Positions 27,802 through 38,908 of a DNA stretch of 46,391 nt are shown here, in pieces (position 1 is the first letter of the stretch; every line of letters begins with the position of its first letter). The notes beneath the pieces are model-generated. The model was given only the letters and a program-made list of their open reading frames with translations. It was not told the origin of the DNA and did no database searches. A program made the translations under genes and the position numbers. The DNA is from Oscillospiraceae bacterium (GTDB lineage Bacteria; Bacillota; Clostridia; Oscillospirales; Oscillospiraceae), in assembly GCA_031261745.1 (NCBI GenBank), contig JAISJC010000003.1, forward strand, positions 1-46,391. Reading direction: 5' to 3'.

Positions 27802-29730
27802 ATGGCAAAAAAGCAATTCAAATCGGAATCCAAGCGTCTGCTTGACCTGATGATCGGGTCAATCTACACGCACCGCGAGATTTTCCTGCGCGAGCTGATA
27901 TCAAACGCGTCCGACGCGCTCGACAAGCTCCGCTACATATCGCTCACGGACGACAAGGTGGGTCTGACCGCAGACGATTTCAGAATTGAAATTACGGCGG
28001 ACAAGGACGCGCGGACGCTGACAATCACGGACAACGGCGTCGGAATGACGGCTGAGGATTTGGAAAACAACCTCGGCGTCATCGCGCGCTCCGGCTCGCT
28101 GAAATTCAAGCAGGAACACGCGGACGCGCCCGACGATGTGGACATAATCGGTCAGTTCGGCGTCGGCTTTTACTCCGCGTTTATGGTCGCGAAGCGCGTA
28201 ACCGTCCTCTCCCGCGCATACGGCGCGGACGCGGCGAACCTCTGGGAATCCGCGGGGTCCGACGGGTACACGATTGCGCCTGCGGAGCGGGAAACCGTCG
28301 GAACGGACGTGGTTCTGTATCTGCGCGACGACACGGAGGACGACAATTTCAGCGAATATTTGGAGGAATACACAATCCACGACCTCGTGAAAAAGTATTC
28401 CGACTACATCACGCACCCGATTGTGACCGCCGTCACAAAGTCCCGCCGCGTCGAGGAAACGCACAAGCACGACGACCACGAACACACGGAGACGAAGTGG
28501 GAGGACTACACCGAGACGGAGGTCATCAATTCCCGCGTCCCGGTTTGGCAGCGCGCGAAGAGCGAGGTCACGGACGAGCAGCTCAACGAATTTTTCCGCG
28601 ACCAGTTCGGCGCGGAGGAGGACGCGGCGGCGATAATCCGCGTCGCGGCCGAGGGCGCGGCGGTCAGCTATAAGGCGTTGCTGTTCGTGCCGAGCACCGC
28701 GCCGTACGACTACTTCACGCGCGAGTACGAGCCGGGTCTGCGGCTGTACTCGTCGGGCGTGCTGATAATGGAAAAGTGCGCGTCGCTGCTGCCGGAACAC
28801 TTCCGATTTGTGCGCGGCGTCGTGGATTCGGCGGATTTGTCGCTGAATATCTCGCGCGAGACGCTCCAACACGACCGCCAGCTGAAAACAATCGCGGCGA
28901 ACCTCGAAAAAAAGATTCGCACGGAGCTTGAACGCCTGCTGTCCGCAGACCGCGACGGATATGCCGGTTTTTTCCGCGCGTTCGGGATCCAGCTCAAATA
29001 CGGGTTGCTCGCCGACTACGGTGTGAACAAGGACAACCTCAAAGATTTACTGCTGTTCTACTCCGCGAAGTCCGAGAAGCTGATAACCGCGGCGGAGTAT
29101 GTCGCGGCGATGCCGGAGGAGCAGAAATACATCTACTACGCCTGCGGCGCAAGCCTCGCCGCGCTCGAAAAGCTGCCGCAGGCGGAGCTTTTGCGCAAGC
29201 GCGGGTTCGACGTGCTGTACCTGACGGACGAGATTGACGAATTCGTCGCGCGACAGATCGGCTTGTACGACGAGAAGGAATTCCGCTCGGTAACGAGCGA
29301 CGATTTGGGTCTGTTGTCCGACGAGGAAACGCGCGACGCGGAGGTCGCCGAGGAGGCGAACAAGCCGCTGCTCGATTTCATCGTCGAGTCCCTCGGCGGG
29401 AAAATCGCGGCGGCTAAAATCTCAAAAAAACTCGTGTCCGCGGCCGTCTGCCTCACGACGCAGGGCGGCGTGACGCTCGAAATGGAGCGGTATTTCGCCG
29501 CGACGCGCCAGGTCACGGACGTGATGGGCGAGGTCAAGGCCGAGCGCGTTTTAGAGCTGAACGACGGCCACGAGGTTTTCAACAAACTCAAAGCCGCGTT
29601 TGAAGCGGATAAGGCGCGCGCCGCTCTCTTCGCGGAGCTGCTGTACGGTCAGGCGGTGCTTATGGCCGGTCTGCCGCTCGACGACGCGGTGCGCTACGCG
29701 GAAATAACAAACGAATTGGTAGGTGCGTAA
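27802..29730 (+). CDS. htpG: Chaperone HtpG (Hsp90)
   Basis: 642 aa: SIYTHREIFLRELISNASDALDKLRY, DNGVGMTAEDLENNLGVIARSGS, IGQFGVGFYSAFMVA. Confidence 0.95.
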   Translation: MAKKQFKSESKRLLDLMIGSIYTHREIFLRELISNASDALDKLRYISLTDDKVGLTADDFRIEITADKDARTLTITDNGVGMTAEDLENNLGVIARSGSLKFKQEHADAPDDVDIIGQFGVGFYSAFMVAKRVTVLSRAYGADAANLWESAGSDGYTIAPAERETVGTDVVLYLRDDTEDDNFSEYLEEYTIHDLVKKYSDYITHPIVTAVTKSRRVEETHKHDDHEHTETKWEDYTETEVINSRVPVWQRAKSEVTDEQLNEFFRDQFGAEEDAAAIIRVAAEGAAVSYKALLFVPSTAPYDYFTREYEPGLRLYSSGVLIMEKCASLLPEHFRFVRGVVDSADLSLNISRETLQHDRQLKTIAANLEKKIRTELERLLSADRDGYAGFFRAFGIQLKYGLLADYGVNKDNLKDLLLFYSAKSEKLITAAEYVAAMPEEQKYIYYACGASLAALEKLPQAELLRKRGFDVLYLTDEIDEFVARQIGLYDEKEFRSVTSDDLGLLSDEETRDAEVAEEANKPLLDFIVESLGGKIAAAKISKKLVSAAVCLTTQGGVTLEMERYFAATRQVTDVMGEVKAERVLELNDGHEVFNKLKAAFEADKARAALFAELLYGQAVLMAGLPLDDAVRYAEITNELVGA

Positions 29731-29731
29731 A

Positions 29732-30361
29732 ATGAACATTAAAACCCTGCCTGTCGGGTATCTGGAATCCAACTGCTACGTCATTTCGGACGAAAAAACC
29801 CTGCAATGCGCGATAATCGACCCCGGCGACGAGTCGAACACAATCCTCGACTATATCGAGTCGAACCGCCTCACGCCCGTCGCAATCCTCATCACGCACG
29901 GGCATTTCGACCACATCGGCGCGCTTGAAGAGGTTCAGGCGCAGACCGGCGCGCCGGTCTATATCCACGCGGCGGAACTCGGCGGAACCGGACGGCTGTC
30001 CGGTAAGCTCGACGCGACGCCGAATCTCCGCACCTACGCCGAGGGCGACACGGTCGCGGCGGGGCGGCTCGAATTCCACGTCATCGAGACACCGGGACAC
30101 ACGATGGGCTGCGTCACCCTGCTGATTATCGACGGCGAAACCCGCGCGCTGTTCACGGGGGACACGCTGTTCGCCGGCTCGTGCGGCCGCACGGACGTCG
30201 GCGGCGATATGGATATGATGGAGGCGAGCCTGCGGCGGCTCGCCGCGCTCCCCGGCGACTACGAGGTCTATCCCGGTCACGCGGAGAGTACGACCTTGGA
30301 GAACGAACGCCACTTCAACTACTACATTCGCCACGCCAACGGCGACTTCCCGAATCAATGA
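29732..30361 (+). CDS. MBL-fold hydrolase (glyoxalase II-like)
   Basis: From ATG 29732: ILITHGHFDHIGALEEVQ, ETPGHTMGCVTLLI, FTGDTLFAGSCGRTDVGG, VYPGHAESTTLENERH. Confidence 0.88.
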   Translation: MNIKTLPVGYLESNCYVISDEKTLQCAIIDPGDESNTILDYIESNRLTPVAILITHGHFDHIGALEEVQAQTGAPVYIHAAELGGTGRLSGKLDATPNLRTYAEGDTVAAGRLEFHVIETPGHTMGCVTLLIIDGETRALFTGDTLFAGSCGRTDVGGDMDMMEASLRRLAALPGDYEVYPGHAESTTLENERHFNYYIRHANGDFPNQ

Positions 30362-31839
30362 AAATCCGCCTGATCGGGCATTCATACAGGTACGCGGCGG
30401 AGCAGATTCTGCTCCAAACGCTCGACGGCGAACGTCCGGAATTCACCGAGGACGCGATTCCGCGCGGCGAAAACGGTGCGGTAATCAGGCTGTTCGAGGG
30501 TGACGGCTCCGCGAGAGCCACGGCGCGGCTGGCATATAACGGAGAGCGTCATTTCGGTGCGGCGCAGACGCGTTTACCGGAACAAGGTAACGGTTTGGCG
30601 CGCGACCGCGATTTGCAGCGGATTATCAAGCTCGCGTTCTATCGCGCCGCCGCAAAGGCGACGCGGCGGGAACTGCCGTGGGGCGCGACTACGGGCATTC
30701 GCCCGTCCACGCTGATTACTCGGCGTGTGCGTGAGGGTGTGACGCTCGACGAGGCGGAAAAGCGGTTGAAACGCATTTATTACGTGACGGCGGAGCGCGC
30801 CGCGCTCGCCCGCGGAGCGGCAATCGCGGAATTGGACGCGCGAAAGACGCTTGCGCCGCAGGCGATTGCGCTGTACCTCGGCATTCCGTTCTGCCCGACG
30901 CGATGCGCGTACTGCTCCTTCGTCTCGCAGAGCGTGGAAAAGTCCCTCGCGCTTTTGCCGCCGTTCCTCGACGCGCTGCACCGCGAGATTGACGCGCTTG
31001 CCGCCGCGCTGGACGGCACGGGTGCGGAAATCGTCGCGGTATATATCGGCGGCGGAACGCCGACGACGCTTTCGGCGGAACAGCTCGACGCGGTGCTGGC
31101 GCACCTAAACGCCGCGTTCGACCTCTCGCGCAACCGCGAGTTCACGGTGGAGGCGGGACGCCCCGACACGATTACCGCAGAAAAGCTCGCCGCGATGAAA
31201 GCCCGCGGTGTGACGCGCGTTTCCGTGAATCCGCAGACGATGCGGGACGGCGTTCTGCGCGCCATCGGGCGCAACCACACGACGGAGGACACGTACCGCG
31301 CAATGGAGCTGGCGCGCGCGGCGGGTTTTGACGTGATAAATATGGACCTGATCGCGGGGCTGACGGACGACGATTCGGCGGGTTTTCGGGATTCGTTGGA
31401 GCGCGTAATCGCGCTCACGCCGGAGAATATCACGGTTCACACGCTGTCCTTGAAGCGCGGCTCGAACCTCACGCTCGCGGGCGCGGACATACAGGGCGGG
31501 CTTGTGTCGGAGATGCTGAATTTCGCTTACGGCGCATTGCGTGAGAGCGGCTACGCGCCGTATTATCTGTACCGGCAGAAATTTACCTCCGGCGGCTTCG
31601 AGAACACGGGCTGGACAAAGCCCGACGGCGAAAACCTCTACAACATCATTATGATGGACGAGCTTCGCCCCGTCCTCGCCCTCGGCGGCGGCGTCAATAA
31701 GCTGATTGCGCCGACGGGGCGCATAAAACGGCTGTTCAACCCCAAATACCCGTATGAATATATCGAGCGCATTGGGGATATTATAGACAGGAAACTTGAA
31801 ATCCGCGAATTTTTAGGGGGTTTATACAATGGCACTTGA
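30358..31839 (+). CDS. hemZ: HemZ-like oxygen-independent coproporphyrinogen III oxidase-like radical SAM protein
   Basis: From ATG 30358 (ATGA overlap): LYLGIPFCPTRCAYCSF (CxxxCxxC), VYIGGGTPTTLSAEQLDAVL, INMDLIAGLTDD; WGATTGIRPSTLITR upstream segment typical of HemZ. Confidence 0.88.
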   Translation: MKIRLIGHSYRYAAEQILLQTLDGERPEFTEDAIPRGENGAVIRLFEGDGSARATARLAYNGERHFGAAQTRLPEQGNGLARDRDLQRIIKLAFYRAAAKATRRELPWGATTGIRPSTLITRRVREGVTLDEAEKRLKRIYYVTAERAALARGAAIAELDARKTLAPQAIALYLGIPFCPTRCAYCSFVSQSVEKSLALLPPFLDALHREIDALAAALDGTGAEIVAVYIGGGTPTTLSAEQLDAVLAHLNAAFDLSRNREFTVEAGRPDTITAEKLAAMKARGVTRVSVNPQTMRDGVLRAIGRNHTTEDTYRAMELARAAGFDVINMDLIAGLTDDDSAGFRDSLERVIALTPENITVHTLSLKRGSNLTLAGADIQGGLVSEMLNFAYGALRESGYAPYYLYRQKFTSGGFENTGWTKPDGENLYNIIMMDELRPVLALGGGVNKLIAPTGRIKRLFNPKYPYEYIERIGDIIDRKLEIREFLGGLYNGT

Positions 31840-32764
31840 TTTAGGGTACATAAACGAGCGAATCCGCTCCGACGCGGAGGGTTACGTCGAGGAGTGCGAG
31901 GCGGAGTACGCCGCGAAGATTCACAAGGCGGCGGTTTCAATCGCTGACAACATCAGGAAAAGTCCGCTCGTGCTGCTTTCGGGACCGTCCGGCTCCGGCA
32001 AGACGACGACGGCGAAGCGCATAGATGACGCGCTGAAAGTCCTCGGAATCAACGCGCATAACGTCTCGCTCGACGACTATTTCATTTCGCCGAAAACATA
32101 CGGAATGCCGCGCACGCCTGAGGGCGACCCCGACTTTGAGTCGCCGGACTGTATCGACTGGCCGCTGCTGAACACGCACTTCGACGGGCTGGAAACGCAG
32201 TGCGAAATCCATATTCCGCATTTCTCGTTCTCGCTGCAACGGCGCGTCGCCGCGCGTGCGGAGCCGATGTGCCTGAACTCTGACGAAATCGCGATTTTTG
32301 AGGGGATTCACGCGCTGAACACGCGCATAACGGGGCGGCACCCAGACGCGTTCAAGCTCTACATAAGCGCGCGGAGCGACACGTTACTCGACGGCAAACT
32401 CGTATTCAAGGGGACGTGGACGCGCCTTGTCCGCCGCGCCATCCGCGATGATTTGTTCCGCGCATCCGACGCGTCCGTGACGCTCGCTATGTGGGCAAAC
32501 GTGCGCCGCGGGGAAAAGGCGTACATTTCGCCGTTCAAGGATTCCGCCGATTTGCAGCTTGACACGGCAATCGGGTACGAGATTCCCGCGATGCGCGACC
32601 TCGCAAGGGAGGTTTTCGCCAAGGCTCCGCAGGGCGCGGAGCGGTACGACGAGCTGACGGACCTGCTCGCGTCCCTCGACGCGTACGCCGACTTCGACAC
32701 GTCGCTCGTCCCGCCGGTTTCGATGATTCGCGAGTTCATAGGCGGCGGAATTTACAAATATTAA
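31829..32764 (+). CDS. Uridine kinase/phosphoribulokinase-family P-loop kinase
   Basis: 311 aa: LVLLSGPSGSGKTTTAKRIDDAL, SLDDYF, IAIFEGIHALNTRI. Confidence 0.85.
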   Translation: MALDLGYINERIRSDAEGYVEECEAEYAAKIHKAAVSIADNIRKSPLVLLSGPSGSGKTTTAKRIDDALKVLGINAHNVSLDDYFISPKTYGMPRTPEGDPDFESPDCIDWPLLNTHFDGLETQCEIHIPHFSFSLQRRVAARAEPMCLNSDEIAIFEGIHALNTRITGRHPDAFKLYISARSDTLLDGKLVFKGTWTRLVRRAIRDDLFRASDASVTLAMWANVRRGEKAYISPFKDSADLQLDTAIGYEIPAMRDLAREVFAKAPQGAERYDELTDLLASLDAYADFDTSLVPPVSMIREFIGGGIYKY

Positions 32765-32776
32765 ACATTCGGGCAG

Positions 32777-33805
<1,029 letters not shown>

Positions 33806-33819
33806 GGGAGGGTACGAGA

Positions 33820-34143
33820 ATGTTACTTGTAAGAGCGATAGTCCGCCCCGAAAAGGTCGGAATCGTAATGTCGGAGCTGGCGGCGGCGGGCTTCCCCGCG
33901 GTCACGAAAATGGACGTTTACGGGCGCGGCAAGCAAAAGGGAATCACCGTCGGTGAGGTGCATTACGACGAAATCCCGAAAGAAATGCTGATGATCGTCG
34001 TCCGCGACGAGGACAAGGACGACCTCGTGAAGCTGATTATCCGCACCGCGAAAACGGGAACGGGAACCTTCGGCGACGGGCGTATTTTCGTCACACCGGT
34101 CGAGTCCGCGTACACGATAAGCAGCGGCACGGAAGGCTTGTAG
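33820..34143 (+). CDS. nifI1: PII-like nitrogenase regulator NifI1
   Basis: 107 aa PII-family: MLLVRAIVRPEKVGIVMSELAAAGFPAVTKMDVYGRGKQKGI, TGTFGDGRIFVTPVESAYTI; between nifH and nifD. Confidence 0.92.
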   Translation: MLLVRAIVRPEKVGIVMSELAAAGFPAVTKMDVYGRGKQKGITVGEVHYDEIPKEMLMIVVRDEDKDDLVKLIIRTAKTGTGTFGDGRIFVTPVESAYTISSGTEGL

Positions 34144-34152
34144 GTGCCGCGT

Positions 34153-34536
34153 ATGAAAGAAATAATGTGTTTTATCCGCGCGAACAAGGTCAACGCGACG
34201 AAGCTCGCGCTCGCGGAGGGCGGGTTCCCCGCGTTCACCTGCCGAAAGTGCCTTGGGCGCGGCAAAAAGAGCGTTGACGCGGAGCTGCTGAACACCGTCC
34301 TCGCGGCGGGTGAGCTGCCGCTCAACGACATCGGAGAGCATTTGACCGAGGCGACGCGCCTGATAGCGAAGCGGTTCTTCACGCTGATTGTGCAGGACGG
34401 CGAGGTGCGAAAGGCGGTTGACATCGTGATTGAAGCGAACCGGACGGGCAACCCCGGCGACGGACGGATTTTCGTCCTGCCGATACTCGAAGCGTACACG
34501 GTTCGGAGCGGCGAAGCGACCTCCGAAGCGTATTGA
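34153..34536 (+). CDS. nifI2: PII-like nitrogenase regulator NifI2
   Basis: Approx. 127 aa (alternative GTG start 34144): MKEIMCFIRANKVNATKLALAEGGFPAFTCRKCLGRGKK, TGNPGDGRIFVLPILEAYTVRSGE. Confidence 0.92.
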   Translation: MKEIMCFIRANKVNATKLALAEGGFPAFTCRKCLGRGKKSVDAELLNTVLAAGELPLNDIGEHLTEATRLIAKRFFTLIVQDGEVRKAVDIVIEANRTGNPGDGRIFVLPILEAYTVRSGEATSEAY

Positions 34537-34548
34537 GAGGTGATTTGA

Positions 34549-36141
34549 ATGAACGAGAAGAACAAACTCATTGATAAATATTCGGCAAAGGTCTATAAAA
34601 ACCGCAAGGACCACATTTTACAGCTCGAAGACCTCGACGAGGCGCAGAGCATAGCCGCGAACACGCGCGCAATCCCCGGCGTTATGACGGCGCGCGGCTG
34701 CTGCTACGCCGGCGCGAAAGGCGTCGTCGTCGGACCGCTCAAAGACGTCTGCGTCATCACCCACGGACCCGTCGGCTGCGGTTTTTACAGCTGGGGGACG
34801 CGCCGCAACAAGGCGCGGGCGGACGAGGATTCCGGCGGCAAGAACTTCGTGCCGTACTGCTTTTCAACGGATATGCAGGAACCGGATATCGTGTTCGGCG
34901 GCGAAAAAAAGCTCGAAAAGGCGATTGAGGAAGCCGTCGCGCTGTTCAGTCCCGCGTGTATTATGATTTGCTCGACCTGCCCCATCGGGCTGATCGGCGA
35001 CGACGTTCAGGCGGTCGCCCGCCGCACGGAGGAGAAGTACGGAATCAAGGCTATCGGCTACTCGTGCGAGGGTTACAAGGGCGTTTCGCAGTCCGCGGGA
35101 CACCACATCGCGAATAACGGACTTATGCGATACGTCATCGGAACGGGCGACAAGGCACCGGCGAAGAAATTCTCCGTCAACGTACTCGGCGAGTATAACA
35201 TCGGCGGCGACGGCTGGGAGCAGGAGCGGATTCTCAAACGCTGCGGAATCGAGGTCGTCTCAATGTTCACGGGCGACGGCTCTTACGGCGCGCTGAAAAA
35301 CGCGCACCTTGCGGGGCTGAACCTCGTGATGTGCCACCGCTCAATCAACTATATCGCCGAGATGATGAAAACCAAGTACGGCATTGACTGGCTGAAAGTC
35401 AACTTTATCGGCGTCGGCGCGACGTGCAAGTCGCTGCGCGACATCGCGAAATACTTCAATGACGCGGAACTGACGCGGCGCGTCGAGGAGGTCATCACCG
35501 ACGAATTATCCTTGATTTACGACGACATTGAGTATTACAAGTCACGCCTGACGGGCAAGACTGCGGGTATCTTCTCCGGCGGCTCGCGCTCGCACCACTA
35601 TCAGGTGCTGCTGCGCGACTTCGGGATTGAGACGATTATCGCGGGCTACGAATTCGCCCACCGCGACGACTACGAGGGGCGCGAAATTATCCCGTTCATC
35701 AAAGAGGACGCGGACAACAAGAATATCGAGACAATCACCGTAGAGCGCGACCTCGCGCTGTACCGCGAGCGGTATTCCGAAGCGGAGCTTGAAGCCCTCG
35801 GCGCGGAACTGGACGTTGACAGCTACGACGGAATGATTCCGGAGATGAACCCCGGCAACATCGTCGTGGACGACTACAACCACTTCGAGACGGACGAATT
35901 AATCCGCACGATGAAACCGGATATTTTCTTCTCCGGTATCAAGGACAAATATTCGATTCAAAAGGCGGGCGTGACCTCGCGCCAGATGCACTCTTACGAC
36001 TACTCCGGACCGTACGCGGGCTTCCGCGGGGCCGTGAACTTCGGGCGCGACGTGACAATGGCGTTGTACACAAACGCGTGGTCGTTCGTGTCGCCGCCGT
36101 GGAAAAACGAGCCGATGCTCGTCGGCACGATAGGAGGTTAA
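34549..36141 (+). CDS. nifD: Nitrogenase molybdenum-iron protein alpha chain NifD (cluster III-like)
   Basis: 530 aa: TARGCCYAGAKGVVVGPLKDVCVITHGPVGCGFYSW, GVSQSAGHHIAN, VMCHRSINYIAE (FeMo-co Cys), TSRQMHSYDYSGPYAGFRGAVNFGRDV (FeMo-co His). Confidence 0.96.
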   Translation: MNEKNKLIDKYSAKVYKNRKDHILQLEDLDEAQSIAANTRAIPGVMTARGCCYAGAKGVVVGPLKDVCVITHGPVGCGFYSWGTRRNKARADEDSGGKNFVPYCFSTDMQEPDIVFGGEKKLEKAIEEAVALFSPACIMICSTCPIGLIGDDVQAVARRTEEKYGIKAIGYSCEGYKGVSQSAGHHIANNGLMRYVIGTGDKAPAKKFSVNVLGEYNIGGDGWEQERILKRCGIEVVSMFTGDGSYGALKNAHLAGLNLVMCHRSINYIAEMMKTKYGIDWLKVNFIGVGATCKSLRDIAKYFNDAELTRRVEEVITDELSLIYDDIEYYKSRLTGKTAGIFSGGSRSHHYQVLLRDFGIETIIAGYEFAHRDDYEGREIIPFIKEDADNKNIETITVERDLALYRERYSEAELEALGAELDVDSYDGMIPEMNPGNIVVDDYNHFETDELIRTMKPDIFFSGIKDKYSIQKAGVTSRQMHSYDYSGPYAGFRGAVNFGRDVTMALYTNAWSFVSPPWKNEPMLVGTIGG

Positions 36142-36144
36142 ACT

Positions 36145-37509
36145 ATGCTTGATTTAACGACGTCCAATGTTATGGAGCGCACCGCCCTGCGCGTGAATCC
36201 GTGCAAGACGTGCCAGCCCGTCGGCGCGATGTACGCCGCGCTCGGCGTCGCGAACTGTATGCCGCATTCGCACGGCTCGCAGGGGTGCTGCTCGTACCAC
36301 AGAACGGTTCTCAGCCGCCACTTTAAGGAACCCGCCGTCGCGTCGTCAAGCTCGTTCACCGAGGGCGCGTCCGTTTTCGGCGGCAGAAGCAACATCAACA
36401 CGGCGGTCAAAAATGTGTTCGATATGTACGACCCCGACATCATCGCCGTACACACCACCTGCCTCTCGGAGACTATCGGCGACGATTTGACCTCCTACAT
36501 AATGGATATGGATCTGCCGGAGGGAAAAACGGTCGTTCACTGCAACACGCCGAGTTACGTCGGGTCGCACATCAACGGTTTTTTCAATATGATGATGGGC
36601 TTTATGAACTACCTCACGAAAAAGACGGGGACGCCGAACGGCAAGGCGGCAATATTCCCCGGCTGGGTCAATCCCGGCGACATTCGCGAACTCAAACGTA
36701 TCGCGACGCTGATGGGCGTGCCGTATGTAATGTTCCCCGACCAGAGCGGCGTACTCGACGCGCCGATGACGGGTAAGTACGAGTATTTTACGGGCGGCGG
36801 CACGACGCTCCCCGAAATCGCGTCCCTCGGCGACACGGAACAGCTGATAGCCCTCGGCGAGATTACGAGCGGCGAACCGGCGGAGCTGCTGCAAAAGAAG
36901 TGGAAGGTTCCGCATACGCTTCTGCCGATGCCCGTCGGAATCGCGTACACCGATGCGTATGTGATGGCGTTGCAGAAATTCTCCAAAAAAGAGGTTCCGG
37001 AGGAGCTTGAAGAACAGCGCGGACAGCTCGTGGATTTGCTGCTCGACTCGCACCCGTACACGCACGGCAAAAAGGCGGCAATCTTCGGCGACCCCGACGT
37101 GGTAATCGGACTGACCTCGCTGTGTTTAGAGCTTGGCATTGTCCCGAAATACGTCATCACCGGCACGCCGAAGGACGAATTCACGCGGCGCGTAAACGCG
37201 CTTTTGGAGAAGTACAACGTCGAGGGCTGCACCGTCAAGGCGAACGCGGACCTGTTTGAGCTGCACCAGTGGATTAAAAACGAACCCGTGGAGCTGCTGA
37301 TCGGCTCGACCTACGGCAAGCAGATCGCGAAAGCGGAGGACATTCCGTTTATCCGCGCGGGTTTCCCCGTCCTCGACCGTTACGCGGGACCGCTGATGCC
37401 GGTTGTCGGTTACGCGGGCGCGATTCGTATGGTCGAGAAAATCTGCGACGCGCTGATGGACAGACAGGACCGCGACGCGGCGGACGAGGACTTAGAAATC
37501 GTAATGTAA
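36145..37509 (+). CDS. nifK: Nitrogenase molybdenum-iron protein beta chain NifK
   Basis: 454 aa: RVNPCKTCQPVGAMYAALGVANCMPHSHGSQGCCSYHRTVLSRHFKEPAVASSSSFTEGASVFGGRSN, HTTCLSETIGDDL. Confidence 0.96.
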   Translation: MLDLTTSNVMERTALRVNPCKTCQPVGAMYAALGVANCMPHSHGSQGCCSYHRTVLSRHFKEPAVASSSSFTEGASVFGGRSNINTAVKNVFDMYDPDIIAVHTTCLSETIGDDLTSYIMDMDLPEGKTVVHCNTPSYVGSHINGFFNMMMGFMNYLTKKTGTPNGKAAIFPGWVNPGDIRELKRIATLMGVPYVMFPDQSGVLDAPMTGKYEYFTGGGTTLPEIASLGDTEQLIALGEITSGEPAELLQKKWKVPHTLLPMPVGIAYTDAYVMALQKFSKKEVPEELEEQRGQLVDLLLDSHPYTHGKKAAIFGDPDVVIGLTSLCLELGIVPKYVITGTPKDEFTRRVNALLEKYNVEGCTVKANADLFELHQWIKNEPVELLIGSTYGKQIAKAEDIPFIRAGFPVLDRYAGPLMPVVGYAGAIRMVEKICDALMDRQDRDAADEDLEIVM

Positions 37510-37540
37510 AACACAACTTTCGGAAAGGCGGGCGGTAAAA

Positions 37541-38908
37541 ATGGCTGTGACGACGACAAACATATTGGAGGAGCGCGCGACGTCCATATCCTCAAAACAG
37601 CGAAAGGGCATCAGCTGCGAAAAAGAGAGCGTTTCCGGCGCGGTGAGCCAGCGCGCGTGCGTGTATTGCGGCGCGCGCGTGGTACTCAACCCGATTACCG
37701 ACGCGTACCACATAGTCCACGGACCAATCGGCTGCGCGAGCTATACCTGGGACATTCGCGGCAGTCTGTCCTCAGGCAGCGAACTTTACCGCAACAGCTA
37801 TTCGACGGACCTGCGCGAGACGGATATTGTTTTCGGCGGCGCGGTGAAGCTGACCGCGGCAATCGACGAACTGATGGAAAAAGCGAATCCCGCGCCGAAG
37901 CTGATTTTCATCTACGCGACCTGCATTGTCGGCGTAATCGGCGACGACGTGGACGCGGTTTGCCGCGCCGCCGAGGCGAAGTACGGGATTCGCGTTATCC
38001 CCGTGAAAGCCCCCGGATTTTCGGGTACGAAGTCCCTCGGCTATCAGATGGCGTGCAACGCGATTCTTGAAGTTATGCGCCCGCACAGGGAGCAGAAGAA
38101 GCGTTTCGGCATCAACATTCTCGGCGACTACAACCTCGCGGGCGAGATGTGGATAATCAAGCGGTACTTTGAGGATTTGGGAATCCCCGTCATCTCCACA
38201 ATTACGGGCGACGCGTCTTACGAGAGCTTGACGCAGGCTCCGTCGGCGACGCTGAATATCGTGCAGTGCGCCGGGTCCTCCGCGTACCTCGCGGAGTGTA
38301 TGGACGAGGAGCTGGGCATTCCGTACGTCAAGGTCAGCTTCTTCGGCGTTGAGGACACGTCCGCGTCGATTATCCGCGTCGCCGACGCATTATATGCCGC
38401 GGGAGCTTGCGACGACGGGATTCCCGCCCGTGCGCGTGAGTTCGCGGCGGCACAGACGGCGAAAGTTATGCCGGTAATCGAGAAATACAAGCCGCGCCTC
38501 GCGGGAAAAAAGGCCGCAATCTTCGTCGGCGGAGGTTTCAAGGCGATTTCGCTGATTCGTCAGTTCAACGAGCTTGGGATTAAGACCGTCGTCGTCGGCA
38601 CGCAGACGGGAAAAAAGGACGAATACGCGGTAATAGAATCGCTCGTGGACGGCGACACAATCGTACTCGACGACGCGAATCCCGCGGAATTGGAGCAGTT
38701 TATGCTCGAAAAAGGCGCGGATATCCTCGTCGGCGGCGTAAAGGAGCGTCCGCTCGCCTACAAGCTCGGCGTCGCGTTCTGCGACCACAATCACGAGCGG
38801 CGGCACCCGCTCGCGGGCTTCGCGGGAATCGAGAATTTCATTAAGGAAATCAATATGTCAATCAACAGCCCCGTGTGGCAGTACCTCGGAAAGGAGGCGG
38901 CGGTATGA
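37541..38908 (+). CDS. nifE: FeMo-co scaffold protein NifE
   Basis: 455 aa: ERACVYCGARVVLNPITDAYHIVHGPIGCASYTWDIRGSLSSG region (read as SQRACVYCGARVVLNP in the ORF), NSYSTDLRETDIVFGG, IYATCIVGVIGDDVDAVC. Confidence 0.94.
   Translation: MAVTTTNILEERATSISSKQRKGISCEKESVSGAVSQRACVYCGARVVLNPITDAYHIVHGPIGCASYTWDIRGSLSSGSELYRNSYSTDLRETDIVFGGAVKLTAAIDELMEKANPAPKLIFIYATCIVGVIGDDVDAVCRAAEAKYGIRVIPVKAPGFSGTKSLGYQMACNAILEVMRPHREQKKRFGINILGDYNLAGEMWIIKRYFEDLGIPVISTITGDASYESLTQAPSATLNIVQCAGSSAYLAECMDEELGIPYVKVSFFGVEDTSASIIRVADALYAAGACDDGIPARAREFAAAQTAKVMPVIEKYKPRLAGKKAAIFVGGGFKAISLIRQFNELGIKTVVVGTQTGKKDEYAVIESLVDGDTIVLDDANPAELEQFMLEKGADILVGGVKERPLAYKLGVAFCDHNHERRHPLAGFAGIENFIKEINMSINSPVWQYLGKEAAV

Noticed and set aside
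30181-30357. Upstream extension of the hemZ ORF
   Set aside because: The extension overlaps the MBL gene in another frame and is Arg-rich; the ATG at 30358 with ATGA overlap and a proper HemZ N-terminus is the likely start.
34549-37509. Alternative (V or Fe-only) nitrogenase
   Set aside because: No delta-subunit gene between the alpha and beta genes (3-nt gap) and full NifE/N/B/V complement; sequence motifs fit the Mo-type cluster III proteins.
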